Below, piece after piece: positions 1-6,411 of a stretch of DNA of 41,247 nucleotides. The notes under the pieces are model-generated. The model made no database searches, was not told where the DNA came from, and saw only the letters and a list, made by a program, of their open reading frames with translations. This DNA comes from JABMRF01 sp964434235 (lineage in GTDB: Bacteria > Patescibacteriota > Patescibacteriia > UBA11705 > JABHMO01). Location of the stretch: NCBI GenBank assembly GCA_964434235.1, contig CAYSUN010000004.1:1-41247 (forward strand), read 5' to 3'. The position numbers and the translations under genes are program-made. Within the stretch, counting starts at the first letter, position 1. Each line of letters starts with the position of its first letter.

Positions 1-59
1 AAAAATATCTAAATTTAGCCCCTAAATGTGTTACCCTTGAAGGTTAACTGTACAAGCCC

Positions 60-88
60 TTGACAAAATGTAACATTTTGTATATAAT
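60..88 (+). promoter_or_regulatory. Consensus sigma70-type promoter with palindromic operator in the spacer
   Basis: TTGACA at 60-65 and TATAAT at 83-88, separated by 17 bp, is a perfect consensus promoter. The spacer carries an 8-3-8 palindrome, ACAAAATG taa CATTTTGT (63-81), with a further ACAAAATG half-site at 101-108 next to the start codon at 107. Known: palindromes in this position are typical repressor operators. Inferred: the downstream gene is strongly transcribed when derepressed, with a very short 5' leader. Confidence 0.75.
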
Positions 89-106
89 AAACAGTTCTTT
101 TACAAA

Positions 107-541
107 ATGGAGAAAATTATGCCAAGAAAATACTTTACCTCCGCAGAATTTGATAAACTACCTTTTTTTCTAAATGCACCGTGGAAAGCTCAGAGTATTT
201 CAGACTTTTGGCGACGCTGGAACATTGGTTTGCATTATGCTTTCAAAAATATACTTATTTTTGTGAGCAATCATACAAAAAGTAAACTATTGAAATTACT
301 ATCAATTTTTACTATTTTCGTTTTTAATGGCTTGCTACATGATTTATTTATTACTCTACTTATCTTTTTTATTGAAAAGACTGAACCATTCTTTTTTTTT
401 AGATTTACAATCTTTTTTGCAATAAATGGTTTCATTGTTGTAATGGAGAAAATATTAAGATTGGATAACCCAAACGGTCGCTCAAAAACAAAAAGCACTT
501 TGGTTATATTTCTTATTTTAATGCTTTTTGTTCTTATTTAA
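107..541 (+). CDS. Short MBOAT/wax-synthase-like membrane protein
   Basis: 144 aa, about four hydrophobic segments. The stretch PWKAQSISDFWRRWN (residues 25-39) followed by FNGLLHDL (about 73-80) resembles the two hallmark blocks of the wax-synthase-like MBOAT family (PF13813): the 'S-x-x-x-FW-x-RWN' loop and the S/N-G-x-x-H membrane histidine. MBOAT enzymes transfer acyl groups to lipids, sugars or proteins; this family acts at the membrane. At 144 aa it covers only the C-terminal half of a usual ~300-aa enzyme, so it may be a minimal member or a remnant. Starts at ATG 107 or 119; neither has a Shine-Dalgarno, and the strong promoter places the transcription start only about 12 nt upstream, suggesting a near-leaderless mRNA. 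Function assignment is by motif only. Confidence 0.55.
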   Translation: MEKIMPRKYFTSAEFDKLPFFLNAPWKAQSISDFWRRWNIGLHYAFKNILIFVSNHTKSKLLKLLSIFTIFVFNGLLHDLFITLLIFFIEKTEPFFFFRFTIFFAINGFIVVMEKILRLDNPNGRSKTKSTLVIFLILMLFVLI

Positions 542-586
542 TTTTTTCAACACATTAAACGAAAAACACACATGAAGGAGATCGCC

Positions 587-835
587 ATGCTTTGTATCCG
601 TTATTGCTATGCCAATCAATCTATGCACGAAGTAATCATTGAACACAGAAAGGCCGTTTATGAACTTATCGGAATCCTAGAAAAATCAGATCTTGTTTCC
701 AGAATTCATGTTTTTCATTGTTCAACTGGATCAGAACTTGATTTTAATAATGGTCTTGAAGTAATTCCTTTCGAGGTAAGACAAGCCAATGACGAAGCTA
801 CTCTGAAATTGAGTGGCTCTAAAGTTGTTGGTTAA
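587..835 (+). CDS. Hypothetical small protein, SD-led
   Basis: 82 aa, no recognised family. A longer frame opens at ATG 572, but AAGGAG at 575-580 lies 6 nt before ATG 587, so 587 is the better start (protein begins MLCIRYCYANQSMHEV). It is soluble-looking, mixed alpha/beta, with Cys at residues 3 and 7. The following reading frame begins 48 nt downstream with its own AGGAG, so the two may be co-transcribed. Strong SD sequences are the exception among the housekeeping genes here and typical of the small accessory genes. Real gene status rests on SD, codon frame and length; function unknown. Confidence 0.55.
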   Translation: MLCIRYCYANQSMHEVIIEHRKAVYELIGILEKSDLVSRIHVFHCSTGSELDFNNGLEVIPFEVRQANDEATLKLSGSKVVG

Positions 836-882
836 ATACAAAAGAAAAACTTTTCCTAAACTTGACACTACAGGAGATTAAC

Positions 883-1446
883 ATGCGTTCTCGTGCACGT
901 AAACAAAGGGTTATCGAATGCTGGTGCCCGTGCGGGTGTGGGTGAGCAACTCCTCACCAGGTCGTGAACCTGGTAACAGGACTTTGCCCAGATTGTGAAG
1001 AAGGTAATCATGAAGTTCCACCTGATATTGAAACAATGTTTCCGAATTTAGAAGATTTATTGGCTTCACACAAAAGTCGTGTAGCTCGCCTTGAAAAAAT
1101 GCGACAAACTGGTAATTACAATCCTGAAAATTGGGAACATGATTTAGCAAAATACATTGAATTGCATCACGGTATCATCAAACAATTTGAACAAGTTTTG
1201 CGCGATCGAACAACTTTTGAACACGGAAAAATAATCTGGTTACGTGAAACTGAAAAGCATTGGATTATTTTGGATGTGTCTGGTAATTCAGAACTTACTT
1301 GTTTCAGGGGAATTCAAAATATTGCAAAACCTCTTGAGCCAAGTAATTACACAAAAAATATGCCTCTTGATATTACTAAAAATTGGATGATTTGCCATGA
1401 ATCAACTTTCTATTCTTCTGATGATATAGAATCCATGTTGAAATAA
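883..1446 (+). pseudogene. Zinc-ribbon protein gene interrupted by an in-frame TGA
   Basis: ATG 883 is preceded by CAGGAG (871-876). Its frame encodes MRSRARKQRVIECWCPCGCG, then TGA at 943-945, then continues without a break in the same frame to TAA at 1444-1446, 187 sense/recoded codons in all. The two parts together make one zinc ribbon: Cys-rich CWCPCGC before the stop and GLCPDCEEGNH after it. The remainder (about 140 aa) is a charged helical region and a beta-rich C-terminus of unknown function. A GTG at 964 could start a shorter protein lacking half the ribbon but has no SD. Either the gene is broken by a point change (for example CGA to TGA), the TGA is read through, or it is a sequence error. 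A perfect hairpin starts 10 nt after the TGA. Confidence 0.6.
956..974 (+). promoter_or_regulatory. Perfect 7-bp hairpin just downstream of the in-frame TGA
   Basis: ACCAGGT (956-962), loop CGTGA (963-967), ACCTGGT (968-974). The loop lies 20-24 nt after the T of TGA at 943. Known: bacterial selenocysteine insertion elements are hairpins at about this distance with G and U in the apical loop. Whether this hairpin has such a role is only a hypothesis; no sel genes are in the window. Confidence 0.4.
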
Positions 1447-1520
1447 CCTGAATAGCAATCTACTTGGGCCAAAATCAATAAGCAAAAGTTCAATCTCAAA
1501 CTTGCTTAAGCAACACATAC

Positions 1521-1549
1521 GCTCCGACAATATCCGGAGCATTTTTTTA
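1521..1549 (+). terminator. Intrinsic terminator
   Basis: GCTCCG (1521-1526) pairs with CGGAGC (1535-1540), followed by a run of seven T starting at 1542. It closes the 587-1446 gene pair. Nothing else is visible in 1447-1598. Confidence 0.8.
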
Positions 1550-1598
1550 TTTTAAAACAAAAAAACGTTTTCCAACGTTTCTTTATCACAAATAATTT

Positions 1599-1686
1599 TG
1601 GTGCCGCGGGCCGGAATTGAACCGGCACGGTTTATACAACCACTGGATTTTAAGTCCAGCGCGTCTACCATTTCCGCCACCGCGGC
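1599..1686 (-). tRNA. tRNA-Leu (anticodon UAA)
   Basis: On the minus strand a 7-bp acceptor stem GCCGCGG/CCGCGGC (1680-1686 with 1603-1609), discriminator A and encoded CCA (1599-1601). The anticodon loop CTTAAAA gives UAA. A long variable arm and the T-arm GGTTCAAT motif fit a class II tRNA-Leu. It lies downstream of tRNA-Gly on the same strand and is probably co-transcribed with it. Confidence 0.95.
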
Positions 1687-1708
1687 AAGCACCTATATTT
1701 TTATTATA

Positions 1709-1756
1709 CGCTCCAGATGTAGAGACGCAAAATCTTGCGTCTCTACATCTGGAGCG
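1709..1756. repeat. Perfect 22-bp inverted repeat between two tRNA genes
   Basis: Arms 1709-1730 and 1735-1756 are exact reverse complements around a 4-nt loop (AATC); the core is GTAGAGACGCAA and its complement. The outer end CGCTCCA equals the 3' end of the neighbouring tRNA-Gly, and 13 nt (TGGAGCGGGAGAC, 1750-1762) repeat the tRNA-Gly 3' end at 1861-1873. A second inverted repeat, CCCCGCA/TGCGGGG (1762-1768, 1790-1796), follows. Looks like a small palindromic mobile element, or a strong transcript hairpin. Confidence 0.85.
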
Positions 1757-1860
1757 GGAGACCCCGCACTAGTTATGCTCCGCAAACAATGCGGGGCAGG
1801 CGAGACAATCAACTCTACTGAAATGACTCGTCTCTTTATTATTACTTAATAATCACTATT

Positions 1861-1936
1861 TGGAGCGGGAGACGAGACTCGAACTCGCGACCTCAACCTT
1901 GGCAAGGTTGCGCTCTACCAACTAAGCTACTCCCGC
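1861..1936 (-). tRNA. tRNA-Gly (anticodon GCC)
   Basis: Minus-strand cloverleaf with acceptor stem GCGGGAG/CTCCCGC (1930-1936 with 1865-1871), discriminator U, encoded CCA (1861-1863), anticodon loop TTGCCAA giving GCC, and T-loop GTTCGAGTC. Promoter directly upstream at 1963-1990. Confidence 0.96.
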
Positions 1937-1962
1937 AAAAGTTACCTATAAATTGTAAAAAT

Positions 1963-1990
1963 ATTATAACAAAATTTATTATAATGTCAA
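1963..1990 (-). promoter_or_regulatory. Promoter for tRNA-Gly / tRNA-Leu
   Basis: On the minus strand TTGACA (1985-1990), 16-bp spacer, TATAAT (1963-1968) preceded by TGT, an extended -10. The tRNA-Gly 5' end lies 27 nt downstream, as expected for a tRNA promoter. Confidence 0.75.
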
Positions 1991-2061
1991 TAACAAAATT
2001 TATCAAGGATAATAATGTTTTTAATGTATAATTACTAATTTTATATATAAAGTCTATAATT

Positions 2062-2103
2062 TAAAAAGCAAAAGACGCTTTGAAAAATCAAGGCGTCTTT
2101 TTT
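2062..2103 (-). terminator. Terminator of dnaN (bidirectional form)
   Basis: AAAGACGCTTTGA (2071-2083) pairs with TCAAGGCGTCTTT (2088-2100), loop AAAA, with T-rich tracts on both sides. On the minus strand it lies just after the dnaN stop. Confidence 0.8.
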
Positions 2104-2120
2104 ATTTGAATTTTTTTTAT

Positions 2121-3248
2121 TTACTGCTTAATTGGCATAATTATATACAAATAATCATCTTTATCTTTGGCTCTAATTAAACATGGCAAATTATTATCAA
2201 CTAAACTGATTTCCACCTCACTTGAATCTAGATTATTCAAACCATCAAGTAAGTATCGATAATTCAAGGTTGTATCATTTGTTTCTCCTGTAAATTCTAC
2301 ATCTAAATCACTTTTACTTTCTCCAACTTGATTATTTGTTGCTCTAATCGTTAAACCAGTCTGAGCTTCAAAAAGCATATTTACATCAAAGATTCCCGAC
2401 TTGGAGAAAAGGGCAACTTTTTTTATGGCTTTTGTTAGTTCTGAAGTTGAAGTAATAATTTTAGTTTTAGTTTCAGTTGGAATAATTTGTTTATAATCTG
2501 GATATTGACCTTCCAATAACCGAGAAATAAGTTCAATGCCATCACAAGTAAATAGAATCTGATTTTCTGTAATATAAATTTCTAAATTTTCAGGGGCAGT
2601 ACTGCCGTCTTTAAGATTACCTAAAATTCGAAGTAACTCTTGCAGAGTTTTCAAAGGTACTATGGTTTCTTTTTCATTATCATTTTTTTCGATCTTTACA
2701 CATTTTTCTGCTAATCGATAACTATCAGTTCCAACTAAATAAACATTACCTTTTTTAATCTTATTAAAGCTCATCATAATGCCACTAATTTCTGGCCTTG
2801 TTTCAGAATTAGCTACAGCGAAATTAACCTGAGAAATAGCTTTTTTAAAATCATTAATATTAACTAAGTATGGATCATTTTTTTCCATTTGAGGAATTAC
2901 CGGAAAATCATCAGCAACAATTCCTTTTATTTTAGTTTCAGAAGAAAGGCTAGATACATGCAAAAATTCACTTTCTAATAATTCTAAATTTACTTGGTCT
3001 TTTGATAAAAGGTTTACATACTCAGATAAAAGTCTAGCGTCAACAGTAAAAGAACCTTCTTTTTCAACCTTACATCTTACAGTACTACTAATTCCAATTT
3101 CTAGATTAGTACTTGATAATTTCAAAGTTCCATCTTTGGCCTCAAGTAAAACATTATTCAAGATTGGTAGGTTGATATTTTTATTTACCAAGTGTCCAGT
3201 TGTTTGTAGTCCAAAGTTTAAGTTTTCTTGAAGACAAGTTATTTTCAT
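2121..3248 (-). CDS. dnaN: DNA polymerase III beta subunit (sliding clamp)
   Basis: 375 aa, normal for a beta clamp. Forms the ring that tethers the replicative polymerase to DNA. Recognised by the whole-length pattern of three repeated clamp domains and family words such as GIVADDFPVIP (about residues 109-119), the SRLLEGQYPDY block (about 242-252), and the C-terminal Y-x-x-x-MP-I tail (YIIMPIKQ) that forms the partner-binding pocket. It follows dnaA on the same strand with a 394-bp gap that itself holds DnaA-box-like sites, the classic dnaA-dnaN order. ATG 3248 has no SD, as for most housekeeping genes here. Confidence 0.97.
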   Translation of the reverse strand: MKITCLQENLNFGLQTTGHLVNKNINLPILNNVLLEAKDGTLKLSSTNLEIGISSTVRCKVEKEGSFTVDARLLSEYVNLLSKDQVNLELLESEFLHVSSLSSETKIKGIVADDFPVIPQMEKNDPYLVNINDFKKAISQVNFAVANSETRPEISGIMMSFNKIKKGNVYLVGTDSYRLAEKCVKIEKNDNEKETIVPLKTLQELLRILGNLKDGSTAPENLEIYITENQILFTCDGIELISRLLEGQYPDYKQIIPTETKTKIITSTSELTKAIKKVALFSKSGIFDVNMLFEAQTGLTIRATNNQVGESKSDLDVEFTGETNDTTLNYRYLLDGLNNLDSSEVEISLVDNNLPCLIRAKDKDDYLYIIMPIKQ

Positions 3249-3642
3249 ATTTATTTATAAATTAATTAATTTATTTTTAATCAAGATTTATTTTATATAG
3301 GGTTCCTTTTATTATTTTAAAAATATATATATATATAATTAATAATAATAATAAGGCTGTGGATTGGGGTGGATAAACCTTTTCTTATTGTAAATTGACT
3401 TTTTAAAATTTGTATAACTCTGTTGAGAACTATGTTTACGGAAATGTGTATAAGTGCCTGTTTTGAGCTGGATCTAGTTAGTTTGATAATATCAACAGTT
3501 TTCAGTTTTATTTATCAACACTTTTTTGTACATTTTTACCTATAGATTTGCACAAGTTATAAACCGAAAATTTGGGATAAACTGTTGATAAGGCAAAAAA
3601 GTGATTTTAAAAGGCTTTTACTATTTAATAATTAAACTAAAA
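3249..3642. other. dnaA-dnaN intergenic region with DnaA-box-like sites
   Basis: No gene. Contains 9-mers close to the DnaA box TTATNCACA: TGTGTATAA at 3445-3453 (exact TTATACACA on the minus strand), TTATCAACA at 3512-3520, TGTTGATAA at 3583-3591, and a weaker ATATCAACA at 3489-3497. A low-complexity TA tract lies at about 3320-3350. Could be part of oriC or an autoregulatory region for dnaN/dnaA. Confidence 0.65.
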
Positions 3643-5025
3643 TTAACTAGCGTAAACCTTTTGTTTTATCAAATTAATTTCTTGTCTTAATTTTTCATCA
3701 TCGCCAACTAATCTAGATATTTTTTCATGAGCATGCATAGCGGTAGTATGATCTCTTCCACCAAGTTCATGCCCAATCATTGGATAAGAGCAACGTAGTT
3801 CTTCTCTTAGTAAATACATAATAATCTGTCTTGGAAAAGCTAATCTTTTTTCTCTACTTTTTCCAAGAACATCATCAAGTCCAATTTCGTAGAAGCCACT
3901 AACCATTTCAATTAGTTGTTTAGCTGAAACAGTGCCTGATTTTTTACTAGATTCAGAAATGGAAAACAAAATTTTCTTTACATTTTCTAATGTTGGCTCA
4001 ATTTTATTTAGTTGATGATAAGCTATAATTTTATTCAAAGCACCTTCCAGTTCTCGAATGTTATTTTGTATGTTTAGAGTAATATAGTGAATAATTTCTC
4101 TTTCAAGTAAAAATTCTTTTTCTCTACATTTAGATTCTAAAATAGCAATTCTAGTTTCAAGATCTGGTTGAGAAATATCTGCAATCATGCCCCATTCAAA
4201 ACGAGAAAGAAGTCTGTCTTCAAGCGTAGCAATAGCTTTGGGTGGTCTATCTGAAGATAAAATAATTTGTTTATCTCGTTGGTGGAGATCATTAAAAGTA
4301 TGGAAAAAGGCTTCTTGAGTACCTTCTTTGCCAGTTAAAAATTGGATATCGTCAATTAATAAAACATCAGTTGAACGATAAATATTGTTAAATTTTTCTG
4401 CTTTTCCAGAGGAAATGGCATTGATAAAATCATTGGTAAATTGTTCACAAGTAACGTAAAGAATTTTTTTATTACTATTTTTCTGTAAAATTGCATTTCC
4501 GACAGCTTGAAGTAAATGAGTTTTGCCCAAACCAACACCACCATAAATAAATAAAGGATTGTAGGTTAATCCAGGTTTTTCAGAAACAGCAAGTGCTGCG
4601 GCGTGGGCTAATTCATTGGCCTTACCCACAATATAATTTTCAAAAATATATTTAGGATTAAGTCCTTGCGGTTGAACTGTTTTTTCTGTGTGAGTTGGTT
4701 CATTAACTGGGTTTTTGCGTTCTTCTGTTATCGCTTTTTTGATTTGGTCTATTTCTTGTTGGTAAGTTTTTAAGCTTTGAACTTTATAAATGATTTCTTT
4801 TATTCTTTCGCTGGTGTTGGCTTGAAGTATAGTATAAATTTTTTGATGATATTTTTGCTTTAGCCAGGCTTGTGAAAAGGTGTTAGGAACAGCAACCTCA
4901 ATTCGACCTTCTTCATTTTTAATGATAAAAGTATGTTTCAACCAAGTTGTAAAACTGGCCTTACTGAGTGTTAATTCAAGCTCGCCTAGTACGGTTTGCC
5001 AAAGTTGTTCGTTTTGCTCACCCAT
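3643..5025 (-). CDS. dnaA: Chromosomal replication initiator DnaA
   Basis: 460 aa. Domain I at about 1-85, with the W at 9 and the conserved TWL pattern near 27-29; short linker at 86-120; AAA+ domain with Walker A GGVGLGKTH (162-170) and Walker B LLIDD (222-226); DNA-binding domain IV with the GRDHTT signature (423-428). Binds DnaA boxes, melts oriC and loads helicase. Divergent from rpmH and followed by dnaN, as in many bacteria. DnaA-box-like sites lie on both sides of the gene. No SD before ATG 5025. Nothing is missing from the catalytic or DNA-binding motifs. Confidence 0.98.
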   Translation of the reverse strand: MGEQNEQLWQTVLGELELTLSKASFTTWLKHTFIIKNEEGRIEVAVPNTFSQAWLKQKYHQKIYTILQANTSERIKEIIYKVQSLKTYQQEIDQIKKAITEERKNPVNEPTHTEKTVQPQGLNPKYIFENYIVGKANELAHAAALAVSEKPGLTYNPLFIYGGVGLGKTHLLQAVGNAILQKNSNKKILYVTCEQFTNDFINAISSGKAEKFNNIYRSTDVLLIDDIQFLTGKEGTQEAFFHTFNDLHQRDKQIILSSDRPPKAIATLEDRLLSRFEWGMIADISQPDLETRIAILESKCREKEFLLEREIIHYITLNIQNNIRELEGALNKIIAYHQLNKIEPTLENVKKILFSISESSKKSGTVSAKQLIEMVSGFYEIGLDDVLGKSREKRLAFPRQIIMYLLREELRCSYPMIGHELGGRDHTTAMHAHEKISRLVGDDEKLRQEINLIKQKVYAS

Positions 5026-5343
5026 AGGTTTTGTTTTTATTTAGACTTTATTTAGATAAAACTAATATTCTTGATGGTGATTTTATTTTAACATTGAACG
5101 AAGCTGTGGACAAGTCTTAAGAAAGTTATTAACCTGTTAACAAGCTGTTGATAAATAAGAATCTTATTCTAAAAAAAGTTTATATCACTAAATATTAAAT
5201 TGCAAGTTATTTAGTTTTTTATAAATATATATTAAGAAAGTTTAAATTTTATTTATAAAGAAAGAGATTTATTATATTTTAAATTTTTGAAAAAGTTACC
5301 TAAAATTGAAAAAAATAGATAATTATTTTATTTAATTTATCTA
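5026..5343. other. Putative oriC: DnaA boxes plus AT-rich unwinding region
   Basis: Between the divergent dnaA and rpmH. TGTGGACAA (5105-5113), TGTTAACAA (5135-5143) and TGTTGATAA (5146-5154) form a tight same-orientation cluster, followed by about 190 bp (5155-5343) of nearly pure A/T. Known: a box cluster beside an AT-rich unwinding element next to dnaA is the usual oriC layout. Assignment is from position and motifs only. Confidence 0.7.
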
Positions 5344-5372
5344 TTGACAGAAACAAATTTATAGTTTATAAT
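5344..5372 (+). promoter_or_regulatory. Consensus promoter of rpmH
   Basis: TTGACA (5344-5349), 17-bp spacer, TATAAT (5367-5372): a perfect match. Transcription would begin near 5379, about 130 nt before rpmH, and the leader contains the palindromic repeat at 5451-5493. Confidence 0.85.
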
Positions 5373-5450
5373 CTCAGCAGTCGAATAAATAATAGAAAAG
5401 TCTGAAAGTTAGATTGAATTAGGGTAAACACCATTTATTTTTAACTTTTA

Positions 5451-5493
5451 CCCCAAACTATAACGTTATAAAACGTTAAGTTCAGGGCAAGCC
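5451..5493 (-). repeat. Dispersed palindromic repeat, family A (copy 1)
   Basis: 43 nt that, read on the minus strand, match 29999-30042 with four mismatches by eye; both contain CTTGCCCTGAACTTAACGT and end in CGTTATAGTT plus a G-run. The two halves are imperfectly self-complementary, so the repeat can fold into a hairpin. It lies in the rpmH leader, so it would be in the mRNA. Confidence 0.8.
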
Positions 5494-5510
5494 TTTTTAC
5501 TTAATAGAAT

Positions 5511-5657
5511 ATGCCAAAAAGAACATATCAACCAAATACTAGAAAAAAACTTAAAAAACACGGTTTTCGAGCAAGAATGGAAACAAAAGATGGTCGAGCA
5601 GTTTTGAAAAGAAGAAGAGACAAAGGTCGTGTTAGCTTAAGTTCTTCAGATAGATAA
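5511..5657 (+). CDS. rpmH: 50S ribosomal protein L34
   Basis: 48 aa, very basic; begins MPKRTYQPNTRKKLKKHGF and contains RARMETKDGR and LKRRRDKGR, the diagnostic L34 blocks. Component of the large ribosomal subunit. Slightly longer than the usual 44-46 aa through the Ser-rich tail SLSSSDR. It sits beside dnaA as in most bacteria, but rnpA, normally next, is 3.1 kb away behind three glycan-type genes. No SD; a strong promoter lies at 5344. Confidence 0.98.
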   Translation: MPKRTYQPNTRKKLKKHGFRARMETKDGRAVLKRRRDKGRVSLSSSDR

Positions 5658-5681
5658 AGATTTACTATCATTTATATAAAA

Positions 5682-5715
5682 AAGAAGTTATAATTATGTT
5701 GTAACTTCTTTTTTT
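5682..5715 (+). terminator. Terminator of rpmH abutting the next start codon
   Basis: AAGAAGTTA (5682-5690) pairs with TAACTTCTT (5702-5710), then a T-run to 5715. The next gene's ATG is at 5716, so full-length mRNA of that gene must read through this terminator or start within it. Confidence 0.8.
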
Positions 5716-6402
5716 ATGTTTCAAAAACTGACTATTATAATTCCTTGTTATAATGAGGAAAAGACAATTGAGAAGGTTGTAAGTGAAATAGAAAATGTAA
5801 ATTTACCTTTAAACTTGAATAAGGAAGTTATTATTGTTGATGACGGCTCTGGACCAAGAACAAGGGAAATATTAAAAAATTTAGAACATAAACATAAAAT
5901 TATTTATTTACCAAGGAATTTTGGCAAAGGCTATGCAGTTCGCCAAGGCATAAAAGAGGCAACTGGCGATTTGATTTTGATTCAAGATGCTGACTTAGAA
6001 TATGATGTTAATGATTATCCAAAATTATTAGAACCAATGATAAATAATGGATCAGAAATTGTTTATGGGTCTAGATTTTTGCAATTTAACGAAAGATCCA
6101 AGTATTATTGGGGAGTGAAAGGTTTAACAATTTTATTAAATTTACTTTTTAGAGCCAAATTAACAGATAGTGCAACTTGCTACAAACTATTCAGAAGTGA
6201 ACATTTAAAGAATTTAGATTTACAGTGCCAAAGGTTTGAATTTTGTCCAGAAGTTACAACCAAATTACTTAAAAAAGGTTTAAAAATAGTAGAAGTTCCA
6301 ATTAACTATTATCCAAGATCAGTTGTTCAAGGAAAAAAAATTAAAATTAAGGATGGGCTGGAAGCAATGTGGACAATTATAAAATATAGATTTATTAATT
6401 AG
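5716..6402 (+). CDS. Family 2 glycosyltransferase (dolichyl-phosphate mannose synthase-like)
   Basis: 228 aa. GT-A fold glycosyltransferase family 2: IIIPCYNEE (7-15), VDDGS (41-45, nucleotide binding), DADLEYD (91-97, metal-binding DxD and acceptor region). The length and the C-terminal region up to YYPRS match bacterial DPM1-type polyprenyl-phosphate sugar transferases without membrane segments. Likely loads a sugar onto a lipid carrier used by the GT-C protein encoded 10 bp downstream. No SD; the start codon touches the rpmH terminator T-run. Confidence 0.88.
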   Translation: MFQKLTIIIPCYNEEKTIEKVVSEIENVNLPLNLNKEVIIVDDGSGPRTREILKNLEHKHKIIYLPRNFGKGYAVRQGIKEATGDLILIQDADLEYDVNDYPKLLEPMINNGSEIVYGSRFLQFNERSKYYWGVKGLTILLNLLFRAKLTDSATCYKLFRSEHLKNLDLQCQRFEFCPEVTTKLLKKGLKIVEVPINYYPRSVVQGKKIKIKDGLEAMWTIIKYRFIN

Positions 6403-6411
6403 TTTAAAACA

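Noticed and set aside
883..1446. UGA read as glycine (Gracilibacteria/SR1 code)
   Set aside because: All long housekeeping genes lack in-frame TGA and several genes end in TGA, so TGA is a stop in this genome.
1598..1849. Open frame of 83 codons beginning VPRAGIEPARF
   Set aside because: It is the well-known false translation across a tRNA (here tRNA-Leu on the other strand) and the palindrome.
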